From contig NC_045149.1 in NCBI RefSeq assembly GCF_008831285.2, forward strand, positions 19,979,035-20,043,034: DNA of 64,000 nucleotides. Direction: 5' to 3'. The notes under the pieces are model-generated. The model saw nothing but the letters and a program-made list of their open reading frames with translations, made no database searches and was not told the origin of the DNA. Both the position numbers and the translations under genes were made by a program. The DNA is from Nymphaea colorata (lineage: Eukaryota > Streptophyta > Magnoliopsida > Nymphaeales > Nymphaeaceae). Shown in pieces: positions 12,595-25,000 of the stretch. How positions within the stretch are numbered: position 1 is the first letter of the stretch; every line of letters starts with the position of its first letter.

Positions 12595-12990
12595 TAGAAA
12601 TTGACAAGTCATAAGCATTTCAGAGACAAATAAAGCAAAAGAGAAGAAAAAAAAATGTAATAGTTGATGATGATGATGGTGACGATGGAGAAGTGCTCCA
12701 GAAGGGGAGCAGCAGTTCACGTTTAGGTTTTGCAGGACAAAGCTAGAAGGAAGTTTCGCTCTCAAAATTTGGATGCAGAGGGTACGAAAAGTAGAGCTGC
12801 AGTTTGGTTGGTAGAGGTCCCCGCGATCTTGAGTGGTCGTCTTCAACGCGTGGATGCGCGCCTACTGCCATCGCCACCATGAGAGCTGTCCCCAAATTGA
12901 CTCGTCCTACAATCACCTCAGCATTTAATGGCGTTTCCTGTCTTCTTTCGGCAACTCTACGTCTCGTTCTTTCTCTTTCTTTCTGTGCTC
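12595..12990. repeat. dispersed repeat, copy B of a diverged pair (partner at 8910-9290)
   Basis: Direct-orientation relative of 8910-9290, about 3.7 kb away. The best-conserved part is 12718-12800 (GTTTAGGTT, GAAGTTTCGCTCTCA, GATGCAGAGGGTACGAAAA). A weaker match continues to CTCGTCCTACAATC and a pyrimidine-rich tail. It overlaps a short open frame that I do not believe is coding. Confidence 0.65.
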
Positions 12991-15900
12991 AGCATACTCC
13001 GTATACGAAGAAATCTCAGGTGGGTGTTCCTATTTCAGGCATTAGAAATCTACCAAGGCACCTACTCACACACACACACACACACACACACAGCATTTTC
13101 TCCCATGAAATTTCAAAGGAAGCAGTGTAACACGCGAAGTTTTTTTATGTGGTCTTAAAATGTAACGTTTAATTTCAATGTGAAATCTCACCTGTTACAC
13201 ACCTTCGAATACTTTTCAGCGTCCAATGCCTCTTCTATGAACTTGCAAGTTCATTGAATGAGTTGTGTTCCTTTCTGGCCTCCTACTTATATATTGTTTT
13301 TAAATGATTTAGATGTGAAATGCACTACTTAAAACTTCATGCATTCGATTTTATAAACGCCTTTTAAGAATGTCCAGAGGTTCGCTAAAACTTCAGAGTA
13401 AACGCCAAGCCAGAGCGCGGAGTATAAATAGTTAGATTGGGCAGAGTTGTAGGGTAGGATTCAGTCATAACCACGCTGGAAAATGTCTTTCAGGCCTCTG
13501 GTTATATATATATATATTACAGCAGATAAAAAATAGTTTGAAGAGGCCAAAGCTTCTTCCCTTTTGTTTCTGCCTCAGGTTTCAAAGCTATGTCAAGGTT
13601 TGAGTGGAGAGCGGGACACTCATTAACTGATATCATGCATCCACCATTTGCAGTTCACATAGACAACTCCAATGAAAATTGAACACCATTTGCAGATGGA
13701 TAGCAGCTCTATTCCCTTAAAGCCTTGGGACGGGACAAGAAAAAAAAAGGATGCAAAAAGTGGAAGGGGGAAGAAGAAGACCAGCCGACCGTGCGGTGTC
13801 ATGTGCTCCAACTGTGGTGAACTCACCTGGAATTTTTTTTCTTGCTCATGGAAAGAGGAGACAGCGTGCAAACACGTGGTCCTGGTGGAGAGAGGGAGGT
13901 ACCAAGTACTTCAGATTAATGGTTAACTGAGCGGCAGGAGGAAGAAAAGGGAAATCAGGCTTCTTTTGCAGTAAACAGAAAAGAGATTGCAGGTCATGGG
14001 TCGGCCTCCATGGGAGATCTTGTGACTGCAGTTGCTTCACTGACTATCAAACTCTTTCCTTGCCAATGATAATAATAATATTTGTTTGTGGAAACCGACC
14101 CCCCAATCCTCAATCTCTCTTTTCGTGTAAAATATATATGACTATTTTAAATTTTTAACGTTCCCCAACTTTTAAATTTTTTGTCGCGTTTCTTTTGGAT
14201 CGAGCACATGGATGGGGTGAGCAACTGAGTATCATTTGGAGCTCACGTTGTCGACGAGCAGAGCAGTTCAGGCGCCTGAAAAGATTGAAAAGCTCCTCAT
14301 CAGCCTTTATAAAATCCCAAACAACAACGGCCAAACTTTGGAAGAAGACTACCCAGAAAGAAAAACGCTTTTACTCGAGTCCACAAACTTGACAGGCTTT
14401 CTCTGGAATGGAGCCGAAAACAGGATCAATGCGTTTGATCAGGAAGACGCGCCACAGATCGGGGGATTCCGACCCTTTGCCGGCGTATTCCGGCAACTTT
14501 AGAAAAGGAGATGGCGGCGGCCTGTTATCGATTCTCATGCATGGATGCATGATATCTTAATAATTTGTTTAGTAGGAAAAAATGCACTATTATATCATTT
14601 TCTTTACAAACTAATCACATTAGATGTGCGCATCTCTGGAACTTTGAGAATGATCAAGGACTGATTGCAATTATATGTTGATTCAACTCCTATGGAAAAG
14701 ATTACTTTTGAACAATAAAAAGTATGACCCAACAGTTTGTTTCTAAGGGATAAGTACTTTACAGAGACCAAAACTCCCCATCCTACCTCAGCTGAAAAAT
14801 TACAGCTCTAAATCCTACGGATGGGAGGATGAAGCACTGTACATACATATTTTGGGCATCAGCAGTAACGCATCAGTTTTGCTTCTGAACGACATTGATG
14901 TGATCTTGTGGTGTACACTGTACTCCTCTTAAATCATACCTGGTTTGCTGAAAGGAGAGGAACGAGTGAATTGCTCGTGTGTCCTTGAACTATTTTTCTC
15001 AGACCCAGCTTGACCTTTTGCTCATGGCTCATACTGATCAGATAAGCCAAGCCAGAAGATAGCACGAGATATTGACTAGCGGAAAATTTATATAGTCTTA
15101 ATGTTTCGAAACCACGTTAATGCATACATCAAATAAGCTCTGCGTATGTGGATGCGTCCGTGTATATGCAAAAGTCATTTGAATGTAAACATAACTTTGC
15201 ATATATGAGTTGAACATTAAGAACATTGTATAAGCACCTTGAGCTTCTTAATAATGTACCACGTTTTCTAGAATAAGAACGTGTGCTCTTGAAATATGTT
15301 TTCTATGAATCTGTGTTTTGCAAACACAATGTTCTTATGAAATGCTCTCCAAGTGCAACAATCTCTCTTAGTATACAACTTAGGAATGACAAAGTAAATT
15401 CAAAGGATTTTACAGTCCTGGACTTCGGAGCAGGCTGATTTTGTTGAAGGACACAACAGCTATCCAAATTGGGAGTCTAGTTTTTTGTATATTAGCACCA
15501 GTTTGGAAGGGGAATTCATGCTGCAAGAAGGAACCCAAGTCATTAAGCAGCAGAAATGACTCGACCAACTGCTTCAAGATCAAGATGCTCATGAAAAGTG
15601 CCCAAATAAAACTGGCGCCTTCGCTTACTTTCCACATGTTTGATGGGCTAGATATGACATTGTTACAAATAACATTTTTGGGTATTGTATTAAAATGAGG
15701 TTTTTCTCAGATGTAATATGACCGAGTTGTTTTTTCTCAAGAATATCTCGGGAAGTTTGAAAAAAAAGGGAAGATCCTAAAAACAACATGTGAAATATGT
15801 GAAAACAAAAATCTGGGAACCAAAAATTACGATAACAATGCAACAAAATGAATTAAAAAATATTCTAAAAAACGTGTTTTTTTTTATTTTTCAGTTGACC

Positions 15901-16890
15901 TGATTTTAACGTTTTTTTGGAATAAAATGCTCTTTCTAGGACATTGAGATATACTTCACTCACATGAAGGATATATATCTCCTAAGTATTAAACCCTCGT
16001 CAAACACAGGATAACTTCAATCTGACTTAAATTAATTTTTTGGCCAAAAATGAAAAGGATATCCCAACATTATGTTTTCGCATTAATTAAACTATTAACA
16101 TGAAATTTGTTCATAATGACGCTATATGTTCTAGTCGATGTTTTATATCAGGAACCCAACTGCAGTTAGTGAAGGTCTACCCTTTAATTTTCAAAAGAGC
16201 TCATTTTATGCAATACTTGTGATTGTAATTGCCAAATCTTTAAATGTACATCTTTCGAAAGGTTCTTTCTTCGTTTGGCTAGCAAGAACCGTAGATGAAA
16301 CTTGGCCTCCTAGCTTTGAGAGGTAAACTCCGAATCAGGCCCAGTGAGAAAGAGTACTACCAGCTATCGGGTTTGATTCCTTTACGAGTGTGATCCGACT
16401 AATTATTATATATCAACAGTTGTAATGCCTGTTCCTTTTGATCATTAAATTTTTGGTTGTTGGAAGTGTTTCAGATGGTTCCATGTCCAACTTAATAGGA
16501 ATGCAAATAAATTAGCCAGATCCAGTGGAATCCTTTTATCAGTAGTACATTTTGCAGTACTTAAGTTCCGATTCAGACCCGTCTTTCTATCGGAGCTTGG
16601 TCTCAGCCAAGCTAGCTCTGCTCCTAGTAGCTAATGCGGCTATACTGGAAGCTATTATGTGAAATGAGATACATTTTTCATTCATTTCATTTTTTTTTCC
16701 TTTCTCGTAGCGAATCTAGATTTATAAGATGCATTTCAGGTTTTGAGCGTCTAACCTCCTTGAATTGATGGTCTTAAGTTCAACGTCTAACCAGGTAGAT
16801 GGAAGTTCTACGTATAACCAGGTAGATGGAGTTTTTAATAAAGAATTTCGTTTTAAAAAAAAGCAATAGAAAACAAAAAAAAAAGTTTAA
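12991..16890. other. gene-free spacer
   Basis: Holds a (CA)n tract at about 13071-13093 and ordinary AT-rich sequence. Open frames at 13672-13926 (lysine-rich, with two CxxC-like pairs) and 14236-14502 are under 90 codons, match no family I know and lack a clear promoter. I leave them unannotated. Confidence 0.5.
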
Positions 16891-17160
16891 GGGGGTATTT
16901 GGACGATAGTCTTAAAAAACTTGGATATTTGAAAAACCAAAGTTTGGTGAAAACGTGAATAAAATCCTCATTTTGAGGACCTAGTTTTGATGTTTGAATC
17001 ACAAGACAAAAACTTGAAGGAGCTAGCGGACAAAAATTAATTTTTCCTTGAAAACTTGGGAGGAGGCTGATTTTTCAGCCCTTTATGAAAACAATATTTT
17101 GAAGTAAGAACATGTTTTGGAAAACAAAACCTGGTTTTGGGCTGTCATCCAAACGCCTCC
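16891..17160. mobile_element. MITE-like element, family 1 (GGGGGTATTTGGACGATAG ends)
   Basis: The left terminus GGGGGTATTTGGACGATAG (16891-16909) pairs with the right terminus CTGTCATCCAAACGCCTCC (17142-17160); 14 of 19 positions match as inverted repeats. Size is 270 bp with no coding capacity. The interior carries AAAACCTGGTTTTG and many AAAAC/GTTTT words. The same termini and core recur in the larger element at 42588-43098, so this is a family with at least two copies here. Confidence 0.75.
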
Positions 17161-20101
17161 TCTAATGTATAAAGTGCTTTTGGTAACTGTCTTAACATCA
17201 AAAATTCTATTTGTCACAACTAATATAATTCTCTTTTTCCAAGCATACGTTCTTGATCAACTAACTTTCTTCAACCATGAATAACCAGATATATGATAGC
17301 CAATCAGGCTCACCCTACTGATCAGCCAACCTCTTTGGACTTGACTAGAATGGAAACTTTCTACCATCGGTGCAAATATTGTTGATTTTCTTCTTTAACG
17401 CCAAGTTGTAAGAAAATGCGTTCACTTTTTTACCTTTCATATCAGATCTTACTGAAGTTAAGTCCACTTCGACTCTATTTTCTGCCATTTTCAACACTCC
17501 TTTTCTGCAAGCAAACTGACCGATACGTTATATTTTTCTTGACCCTTGAGTTGTCTCTCCCAGATAATCATCATAATGTGATGAGAAATCTTATACGATT
17601 CCCATCCCTAGCTATTCTCAGGTTTGATTGCTTGACCAGAAGAGTTTGAAACCTCCAGCCAATTAGCCAAACGTCACTTTTCTCGTGCTTGCCTTCTTTT
17701 TTACCTTCTTTTGACGTTGAATGATGACGAAGTCCATCTACTTTTTTCCCGATGTTTCATAACATGCAGGCCCATGATCAGACTGGTAATCATGAGCTCA
17801 TACCTTTTCATTTCACTTTCAAATGCATCACAGATCTCACATATCTCGAGCGTTGAACTCTACTCTGGAAGCAATCCGTGTGATGTAATTGTACAAATCA
17901 AATGCTTTTTAAGTGCTTTTCAGAATTCTATCTCGCAGATGTGATAATCAGAGTTGAAACCTATCATAGGAATTCAGTGATGATTTGATCAGTTTATTTT
18001 GAAATGTTAATAGGTCTTTATAAGGACTGGAAAGTGAATGGAGTAAAATTTTTCATTAATTGAGCTCTAGAAATTTTCTAAGCACATTTGGCACTTGACT
18101 TGACACGAAGCCTCGATCTGCCTTCCTGTGGAACTTACAACAGGACTTGTGATTTAAGCTGAGGAACATTATGGTTACACTAGCTTGATCTGCATATTCT
18201 TGAGAATTTCAACTTCTAACATTGTTGTTTTCAAGATTCCTTAGGTGGGCCTTCGTTTGGCATTTCAGATTCGATCGTGAACATATGCGTATCATCGGCA
18301 GCAATAACAGGATGCTTCAGGGTTCCTGTACCACTTAACAGAAGTTGCCCTTACTTTGGTTTCCATAAACGAAAGTTGTTAATTTGTTTATCAAATTAAA
18401 CTTATGCATATGTACTGTTCTTTGTGGACAGCAACCTAAATCTGTGTCTTAAAATCCTGACAATTCAACAGTTTGTAATTGCATGTGTGAATTCTAACTA
18501 GGACTTCGAAATCCTTTTTTTCATGCCCAAACCAAATGGTCTGTAACATCTCTCTCTCTATTTATATATATACACGTGTTTGTATGCATATATATATATG
18601 CTTGCATGTATGTACGTACACACACACACAGAAACACAGGAGAAAACCGTCAATTTTGAAGCAGGATTGGCTCTTCTTTGGAGAATATTGAATGAAGTAG
18701 TATCATACTGAGAGAATTTTAAAAGAAGAAAACTCGACGCATTGGACTGGAGAATTAATGAGTAAATACAAAATGGTTTCCGCATGGGTAGGTAATCTGG
18801 TAAACCAAGTGTACCTTTCCATGATCATTTGAAAAAATCATTTTGACATGTTTAATTAGTATATCTGGGGAAGTTCAGATGGTCTCCAGCCATCGGTGCT
18901 TTGAGCTTTAAGATAAGAACACATGTGTTGATTGAGATATCGTAGACATTATTCTAGGGATTAGTGTCCTCTAATGGGGAAATACGCATAGAGGAAGACC
19001 GTTCCCCAAGCCTTCCTTGTCGGCCGTGTGTCTTTCTCTGATTCTCTATTTCGTCTGTGTTTCCTATGACATTAGGGATTATGGATTTCGCCGTTCAAAT
19101 TTGGACAGAGAAATCTTACAGCCCTCCACAACACACTTACTATTGCATGGTATTGGTTGGTCGTGATTGGACGGTACTCCAGATAGGCGGATGATATATA
19201 TATATTTATATATTGAAACACATTTTGGAAGCAAATTTTGCTGCAAGAAAATGCTAGGAATAATGAGCGGACCTCCAGTGTTTTGCCCAATGGGTCGCAC
19301 TGCAAAATGCTAGCTGAACAAAAGCAAAGCGGTGATGGTGTGAGTGGAAGATGAGTGCAAGATTGGGTTTTTGTCCATAGAAGCTAAGCACAGCTGGGTG
19401 GACTGGTGGGATGGTATACCTCATGTCCACAGTTCCAACCAGTGGTCGCTATGTTCTTGTAAAAGCCGAATCCAGCATAGTTCTTGGGGTACTAGTACAG
19501 AGTTTGATGCCACCCGGCGAGCGACAAAGTCTTTAGTTTATATCTGCGTGCAGTTTCTTCACACACTGGAAAGTACAAGATTAGGCTTTAATTTCAGAAC
19601 CAAGTCACAAGTAGGCTAGATTGATAAACTAGGGCACGTTAGGTAGGTTATAATGAAGATAGGTGTATACCACGATAACACCACCATCCCCATTCAAAAG
19701 ATGTATCAATTTCCATAATGGAAAAAAAGTCTGATGCTTGCGGTCATTGTTTATGCTCCAGTAGAGCCATTAGAGCGAGGACAAAAGGTCTTCATCACTC
19801 AGTCAAAGAGATGAAGCTAGAAATTTTACTTGTCAAACAACTGTTGTTAAGAAGAACACAGCTATAATTTTATAAACCTCTATTAATGCAACTTCCTGAT
19901 CGATCAACTGCTTGCAGAGGCATATATCACAGATACATGTCATCATCATTGTCATCATCGGTTCCTCTTCCTGGCTTATGCTGACCCTTATTGATGTATG
20001 CCTTCACAGAATTACAGTCAACTACAAGGTAAGAAGGGGAAGTACTGGCAGCCATGAGAGCTTTTCCATTGGAGAATGACGCACATGGGTGGGCTAGAAT
20101 T

Positions 20102-20391
20102 CACGTGAAGCTGTCCATGGAGACGCTCTTAAGAATCTTGGAAGTTTGGTCACGTGGGAGCGTGCTGCAAAGACAAGATGGAGATGGAAGAAGAAAGAAG
20201 TGAAGGGAGACCGATCACAAGAGGGATTCAACGAGCACAGGGAGTAGTGTCTGATCTCCGCAGGGTTGGGGGTATAGGGACGGGTGCCACTGGGGTTGGA
20301 CCGGGCTGGGTTTAGCACATGGACGCCATTGATGAGTACCAATGTAATAAAGACAAGAACATGGGGACGGAGGAGTGCACGTGTTCACGTG
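20102..20391. promoter_or_regulatory. cluster of four G-box (CACGTG) hexamers
   Basis: CACGTG occurs at 20102-20107, 20151-20156, 20378-20383 and 20386-20391. The last two are separated by only two bases. G-boxes are bound by bZIP and bHLH/PIF factors in plants. About 75 bp downstream a CT-rich run (20465-20497) resembles a plant leader, but no protein follows on either strand that I can recognise. Read as a possible promoter of an unannotated or non-coding transcript, this is inference. Confidence 0.35.
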
Positions 20392-21119
20392 ATGTCATTC
20401 TCATGTGATCACTTCCACCACCACCCAAAGCCCTGCTCCGAGTGACGCTGCCATGAAAGTTTGTGCCTCTCTCTCTCTCTTTTTATCTCTCTCTCGTTCA
20501 GTGAGAGCACCGCGCCTCCTCCTTTCGAGATTAACCTGTATGATGCATTCAAAAGTACTCAGAGAGAGAGGGTTGCGGGTCATTTAACATACTGTAAATT
20601 AACTATTATCTTATGGAAGGTTGGACCAGTAATATGGCTTTATTTATTTTCTTGGTCTGTGTGAATTGTGCAAATTAATTATAAGCTAGACAACTATGTT
20701 CCAGGTCAATAAGGCCTCTCTCTCTCTCTCTGATCTGGAGTTATGACTCCCTCCTAGGAGGATGAATCTCTCTTCACTGTTCTTTTTCTTCAAACCTCAC
20801 AAGATTGTGCTTACTGAAGCCTGTTATGCTGCATTATCTAGATCTGTATGATTCAGTTATCAGAATATATGACTTAAACCTCCTGGAAAGATGAATTACA
20901 TATAGCGTGGATTAAGTGGTTCGTCTAGAAATTCTCTCCACAACATAATTTCTGTTTCCTGCTTTTCTCAGTTACCGAGGATCAGTATGTACTAATCTTC
21001 AGAAAGAAACACAGAAATTGATGGTAATATGCTAAGGCTGCTTGACTTCTGTGTTGAGCAATTTGGTAAGTGCAGTGTACAAACAATAGATAAGTCTGGG
21101 GATAGTTTAGTATTAAGAA

Positions 21120-21240
21120 TAACCTGTAAGTGTTCCACGAGTCTACTCCAAAATTGACATAGATTCGTTGAACACTTGAACAAGTGCCCATGAATCTACC
21201 TCAATTTGGAACACTTTCATGCTATTCCTAATGCCAAAGG
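21120..21240. repeat. 'ATTCATrrAACACT' repeat family, fragment 1
   Basis: Contains AAGTGTTCCACGAGTCTAC, TAGATTCGTTGAACACTT, CATGAATCTACC and GGAACACTTTC in alternating orientation. This matches the word structure of 31280-31660 and 51330-51610. It is probably a degraded inverted-repeat transposon. Boundaries are approximate. Confidence 0.5.
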
Positions 21241-21949
21241 GTACTGAAGTGTCCTAATTTGCCTACCTAGACACACATGAAGGTGCAAGCTAAGCTAGCA
21301 TTCGTAATAAGTTGAAACCCTAGAATGTCAAGGACACTTGCTAGAGATGTGTGTCTAGAGTCACTTTTTCCTTGAACGTTGTGTCCCACCTTAGAAAATG
21401 AATTGATGCCCAAGAACCATGTTCAATTTATACATGGTTTAGAAAGAGTTTACACTGAACGCTTACAAATCAAAACTTAAATATAGATGGATTCATTATA
21501 GTTTCCTGAAGAATATATATACCCTTAGAGAACGCCATTTTTAGTCTGTAAATGAGCTTCTTGGAGTGGCAGCTCAAGCTGCAGCTAAAATTGGTGAAAT
21601 AGCTAGAAGGAACTTCCCATTAAAATTTCTCACCAAATTCCTTAAATCCGGTACAGGGCTTCTACAGAATAAATGGATAACTCATCAAACAGTTTGGAGA
21701 AAGCAAAAAACACATGCAAGCATGATTATACTGCTCTCTCCCACCCCACCCCCCAGCCTTATGTGCACTATCATTTGTCATCCAAGCAACATGTTTAAAT
21801 GGTTCATATAAACATATGTAGGTGGTTTATCGACTTTAAAACATAATTGATATTGATTGTTTCAAAAACTTGTTTTTGTACATGTTGACGATGTATGTCA
21901 TGCACTCTTACTACTCTTCATATTTCTTCATGCTTATGGTTGGACGGCT

Positions 21950-21953
21950 TATA

Positions 21954-22010
<57 letters not shown>
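21950..22010. repeat. (AT)n microsatellite, about 60 bp
   Basis: AT repeat with one TATCTATAT interruption at its left end. It creates an artefactual IYIYIY open frame. Confidence 0.92.
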
Positions 22011-22013
<3 letters not shown>

Positions 22014-25000
22014 CGTGCAACAACAGATTCTTTGGTGACAGGAAGGCTGGCCACCTTTAATTTTGAACATTTCGAGGACGATCTTAGCCATAGTGCTTAA
22101 TTTTCTGATCCAAATTAATCATGGTTATGTCTCTAATCTGGGGGTTTAGCTGCACAGATGCTACTAAATCGAAATCTTTTTTTTTTTTTTGCCTTTTTTT
22201 CTTTTGGAGGAAACGTGATACCAAACGTGCATATGTTGGTAAGAATATATATATATAAAGCCAGAAAGGTGTTCAGCATGCTATAAAAGGACGCATATAT
22301 ACCTGAAAGCATGTAAATGAAAAAACATTTATATTATGCCACCAAACAGTACCAGATACTGAACATTAGATATTAAAATAGATGACGTACGAACACGAAC
22401 CATCTACTTCAGATACGATTGAAGTCCTCGAATAAATCTCCTAAAATGTGTTATATCCTCTGTTTAAGACCTGCTAAAACTCATTTTCAGTTAAAATTTT
22501 GTACATGGCTCAGTCACAGTTGATCAAGTTTTCGGAGGGGCAAAGCGGATCGTGTTTTAAACTGTCAAGTTGTCTGAGTTTAAGCAAATTCACAGCCGGT
22601 CCTCCTTCCTCATCATATTGATGCATCATTATGATCAACATAAGCACACAGACAGACAGGGAGGATCTGGTCCAATCCATTCAAACCAACAAAGCGTCTT
22701 TGCTGGTTTTCTGTTCTCCTTTTCTTTTTCTTTCAATAGCTCTGGTGGCTTGTACTTGGAATTCATCGATACCTACAAAGTATGGAGAAAGAGAGAGATT
22801 AAATTATGACAAGAAACAAGATGGACCATTAATGTGATTAAAATAAAAACCCATCAGCATCAATCACGTGGGCACATCCTAATCATGGTTGAACACTCAA
22901 TGTAACCCTCAGTATCTTCCATTTTCTTAATCTCTGGCTTTTATTAATTTAATGTCCTTCCATAATCAAAGTGATGCCTTGGTGACTCTGTAGACTTTCT
23001 TTAGGGTGCCCTTGATGTGGTCCACCTATAAAAGTATCTGTTCATGCCTAAACCTCTTTATTTGATTTGCCAACCCAAAATCCCAAGCTGGTGATCCTGG
23101 CATATGCCATTTAAAAGCAGGTTTAAAGCGCTAGTCAACACCCTCAAGATAATCCTCCAACCCCATAGAGAAGCAAGTTTCAGATATTAGCCTTTACCGA
23201 TGTCTTTTTACGGTATGTCAGTAAACATGAAGCTTTTCTGTCAACTTTCTCTTACCATCGATGTTGTTTAGTGTCATCGTCGTGATCTAATCAGTGAAAT
23301 TGAAATTTTTACTGACGGCTTACTTTTGGCCCCTCAATAAAACTTGGGTCTTTTGTAGTGGAATAATCAGCTTTTGCTCCTGGTTGAGTTTTGCTTCTTA
23401 TTACTTATAAGAAGATGTCTTTTGTGATAGTTGATTAGAACTGGTTGGTTACAGTCAACAAATACAGACTGGTTTTGAGTTGATCTCCCGGTTCTCAATT
23501 ATTTTAGACTTACTCGGTTTCTATCTTGAATGTAGTGACTTTACTGAGGGAACATTGTTCCATAGTGCTGATGCTTGCAAAACCAGCAGATTTCAACAAG
23601 AAGCAGTCATATAGATGATCACAATGCTAATGTTTGGAACGATTATGCCGGAACATAATTCTTCGATGTACTTGGCTAAAGTATAATTTTGTCAATTTAT
23701 TGCTCCGCATAACAATGTTTTTCATGTGCAGTTTCCAATTAAGTCTCCCTTACTTTACAGTCAAATGCTTTTTCACCAAACTTATAAGTTAAATCATTTA
23801 CTGATCATTTGAATTATGAGAGTTGGGCTTCTCTCTATACGAAGAAAATAGTAAAAGGTGCAGGTATACTCCAAATTATATCTTAGTTGGTTGGCATAAA
23901 AGCAGCAGCAGAAGTTGAAAATTGTTCACCTTGTGTCCGGAAGGAAAGAATTAATTTTTTTCGGTACAAAATGACTGTTTTGAGCACACACACAATAATT
24001 GAGATAACTATTCAAATACGCTGTTCATGTACATTAATAACTGTTAGCTTGCACGATCAAGAAACTGCATCTATTGCATCTGTGTACGCTCGTGCACAGG
24101 TAATGCATGATGTTATAGATGCGGGGATGATGTATGTCGTATATATGTTCATTGATCATGTGTACATGTGAGTGTTTTCTCATATTATTAGGCGAACTTT
24201 GTTTGTTAGTTCTCTGATCATGATGTTGGATGGGATTCAAAAATGCATGATAAGCGACTTGAGTAAAACAAGGAACTCACTGCAAACATGGCATAGCAAC
24301 ATAGAGGCCCTCCTGATACCCAAATCATCAGGTGTAGTTTGCTCCCTTTCTTTCAACCCCAACTCAAATGGCACAGTTAAAAAAACAGAGAAAGTAAAAA
24401 AAGGCAAAGAAGTTTTGAGTTAAGTCAAGAGATCTAAACATGAGGTGATTCTCCTATAACAAGTTAGGAGTCTGCTCAAATTTATATATATGCAATAATA
24501 ATATATATATACCTGATCATATGTCCATGCTATATGTTCTTTCTCTCAAACAACCCACTAAGAATTGACATGCGCCTTTAAGGTGTAAAATTTTCCAAGC
24601 CGACACGTGTCTGAAAAGCATCGGTTAAGACTTGATCTATGGTCTTAACTTGACACCTTTTAACAAATTCTGCCTGCCACCTGTTGTCTAAGTTGTGGTG
24701 GTCTGGGAGCCCACAGCTTGTTGATTATCACCATGGTATAGAGGTCTGTGCAATAAAATATATTCAATTTTATGGGAACAAAGATGAACCTTAACAAGAT
24801 CTATAACCAAAGTGGTTGATGGAGCCATGAAGGAGTTCCTGTCAGTAAAAATTTTAGTGACGCTTCTCCCTCTTCACTGATGTTTTTTCTGCACCAACGG
24901 ATAGTGAAATTATTGTAGTTAGTCATGTGGGTGTTACTCGTTGCTTAAGGCAAAGCTGTAAGTGTACAACCTGGGGTTGATATGAATGATCTGTTTCCAA

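Larger units (their letters stand above)
17161..21940. other. gene-free spacer with a G-box cluster
   Basis: No recognisable gene. Notable points are a (TA)/(CA)-rich patch at 18548-18640, four CACGTG hexamers at 20102-20391, CT-rich patches at about 20465-20497 and 20715-20732, and an 'ATTCAT-rAACACT' repeat fragment at about 21120-21240. An open frame at about 21566-21811, read from GAGCTTCTTGGAGTGG, is alanine/lysine-rich at its start but is not assignable to a family. Confidence 0.5.

Noticed and set aside
13672-13926. Lysine/cysteine-rich 84-codon frame
   Set aside because: No family match; the reverse strand is equally open, and there is no promoter or splice context.
20094-20342. 82-codon minus-strand frame with Pro-rich words that might suggest a signalling peptide precursor
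   Set aside because: No signal peptide, and the words do not match the CLE, CEP, IDA or PSY consensus I know.
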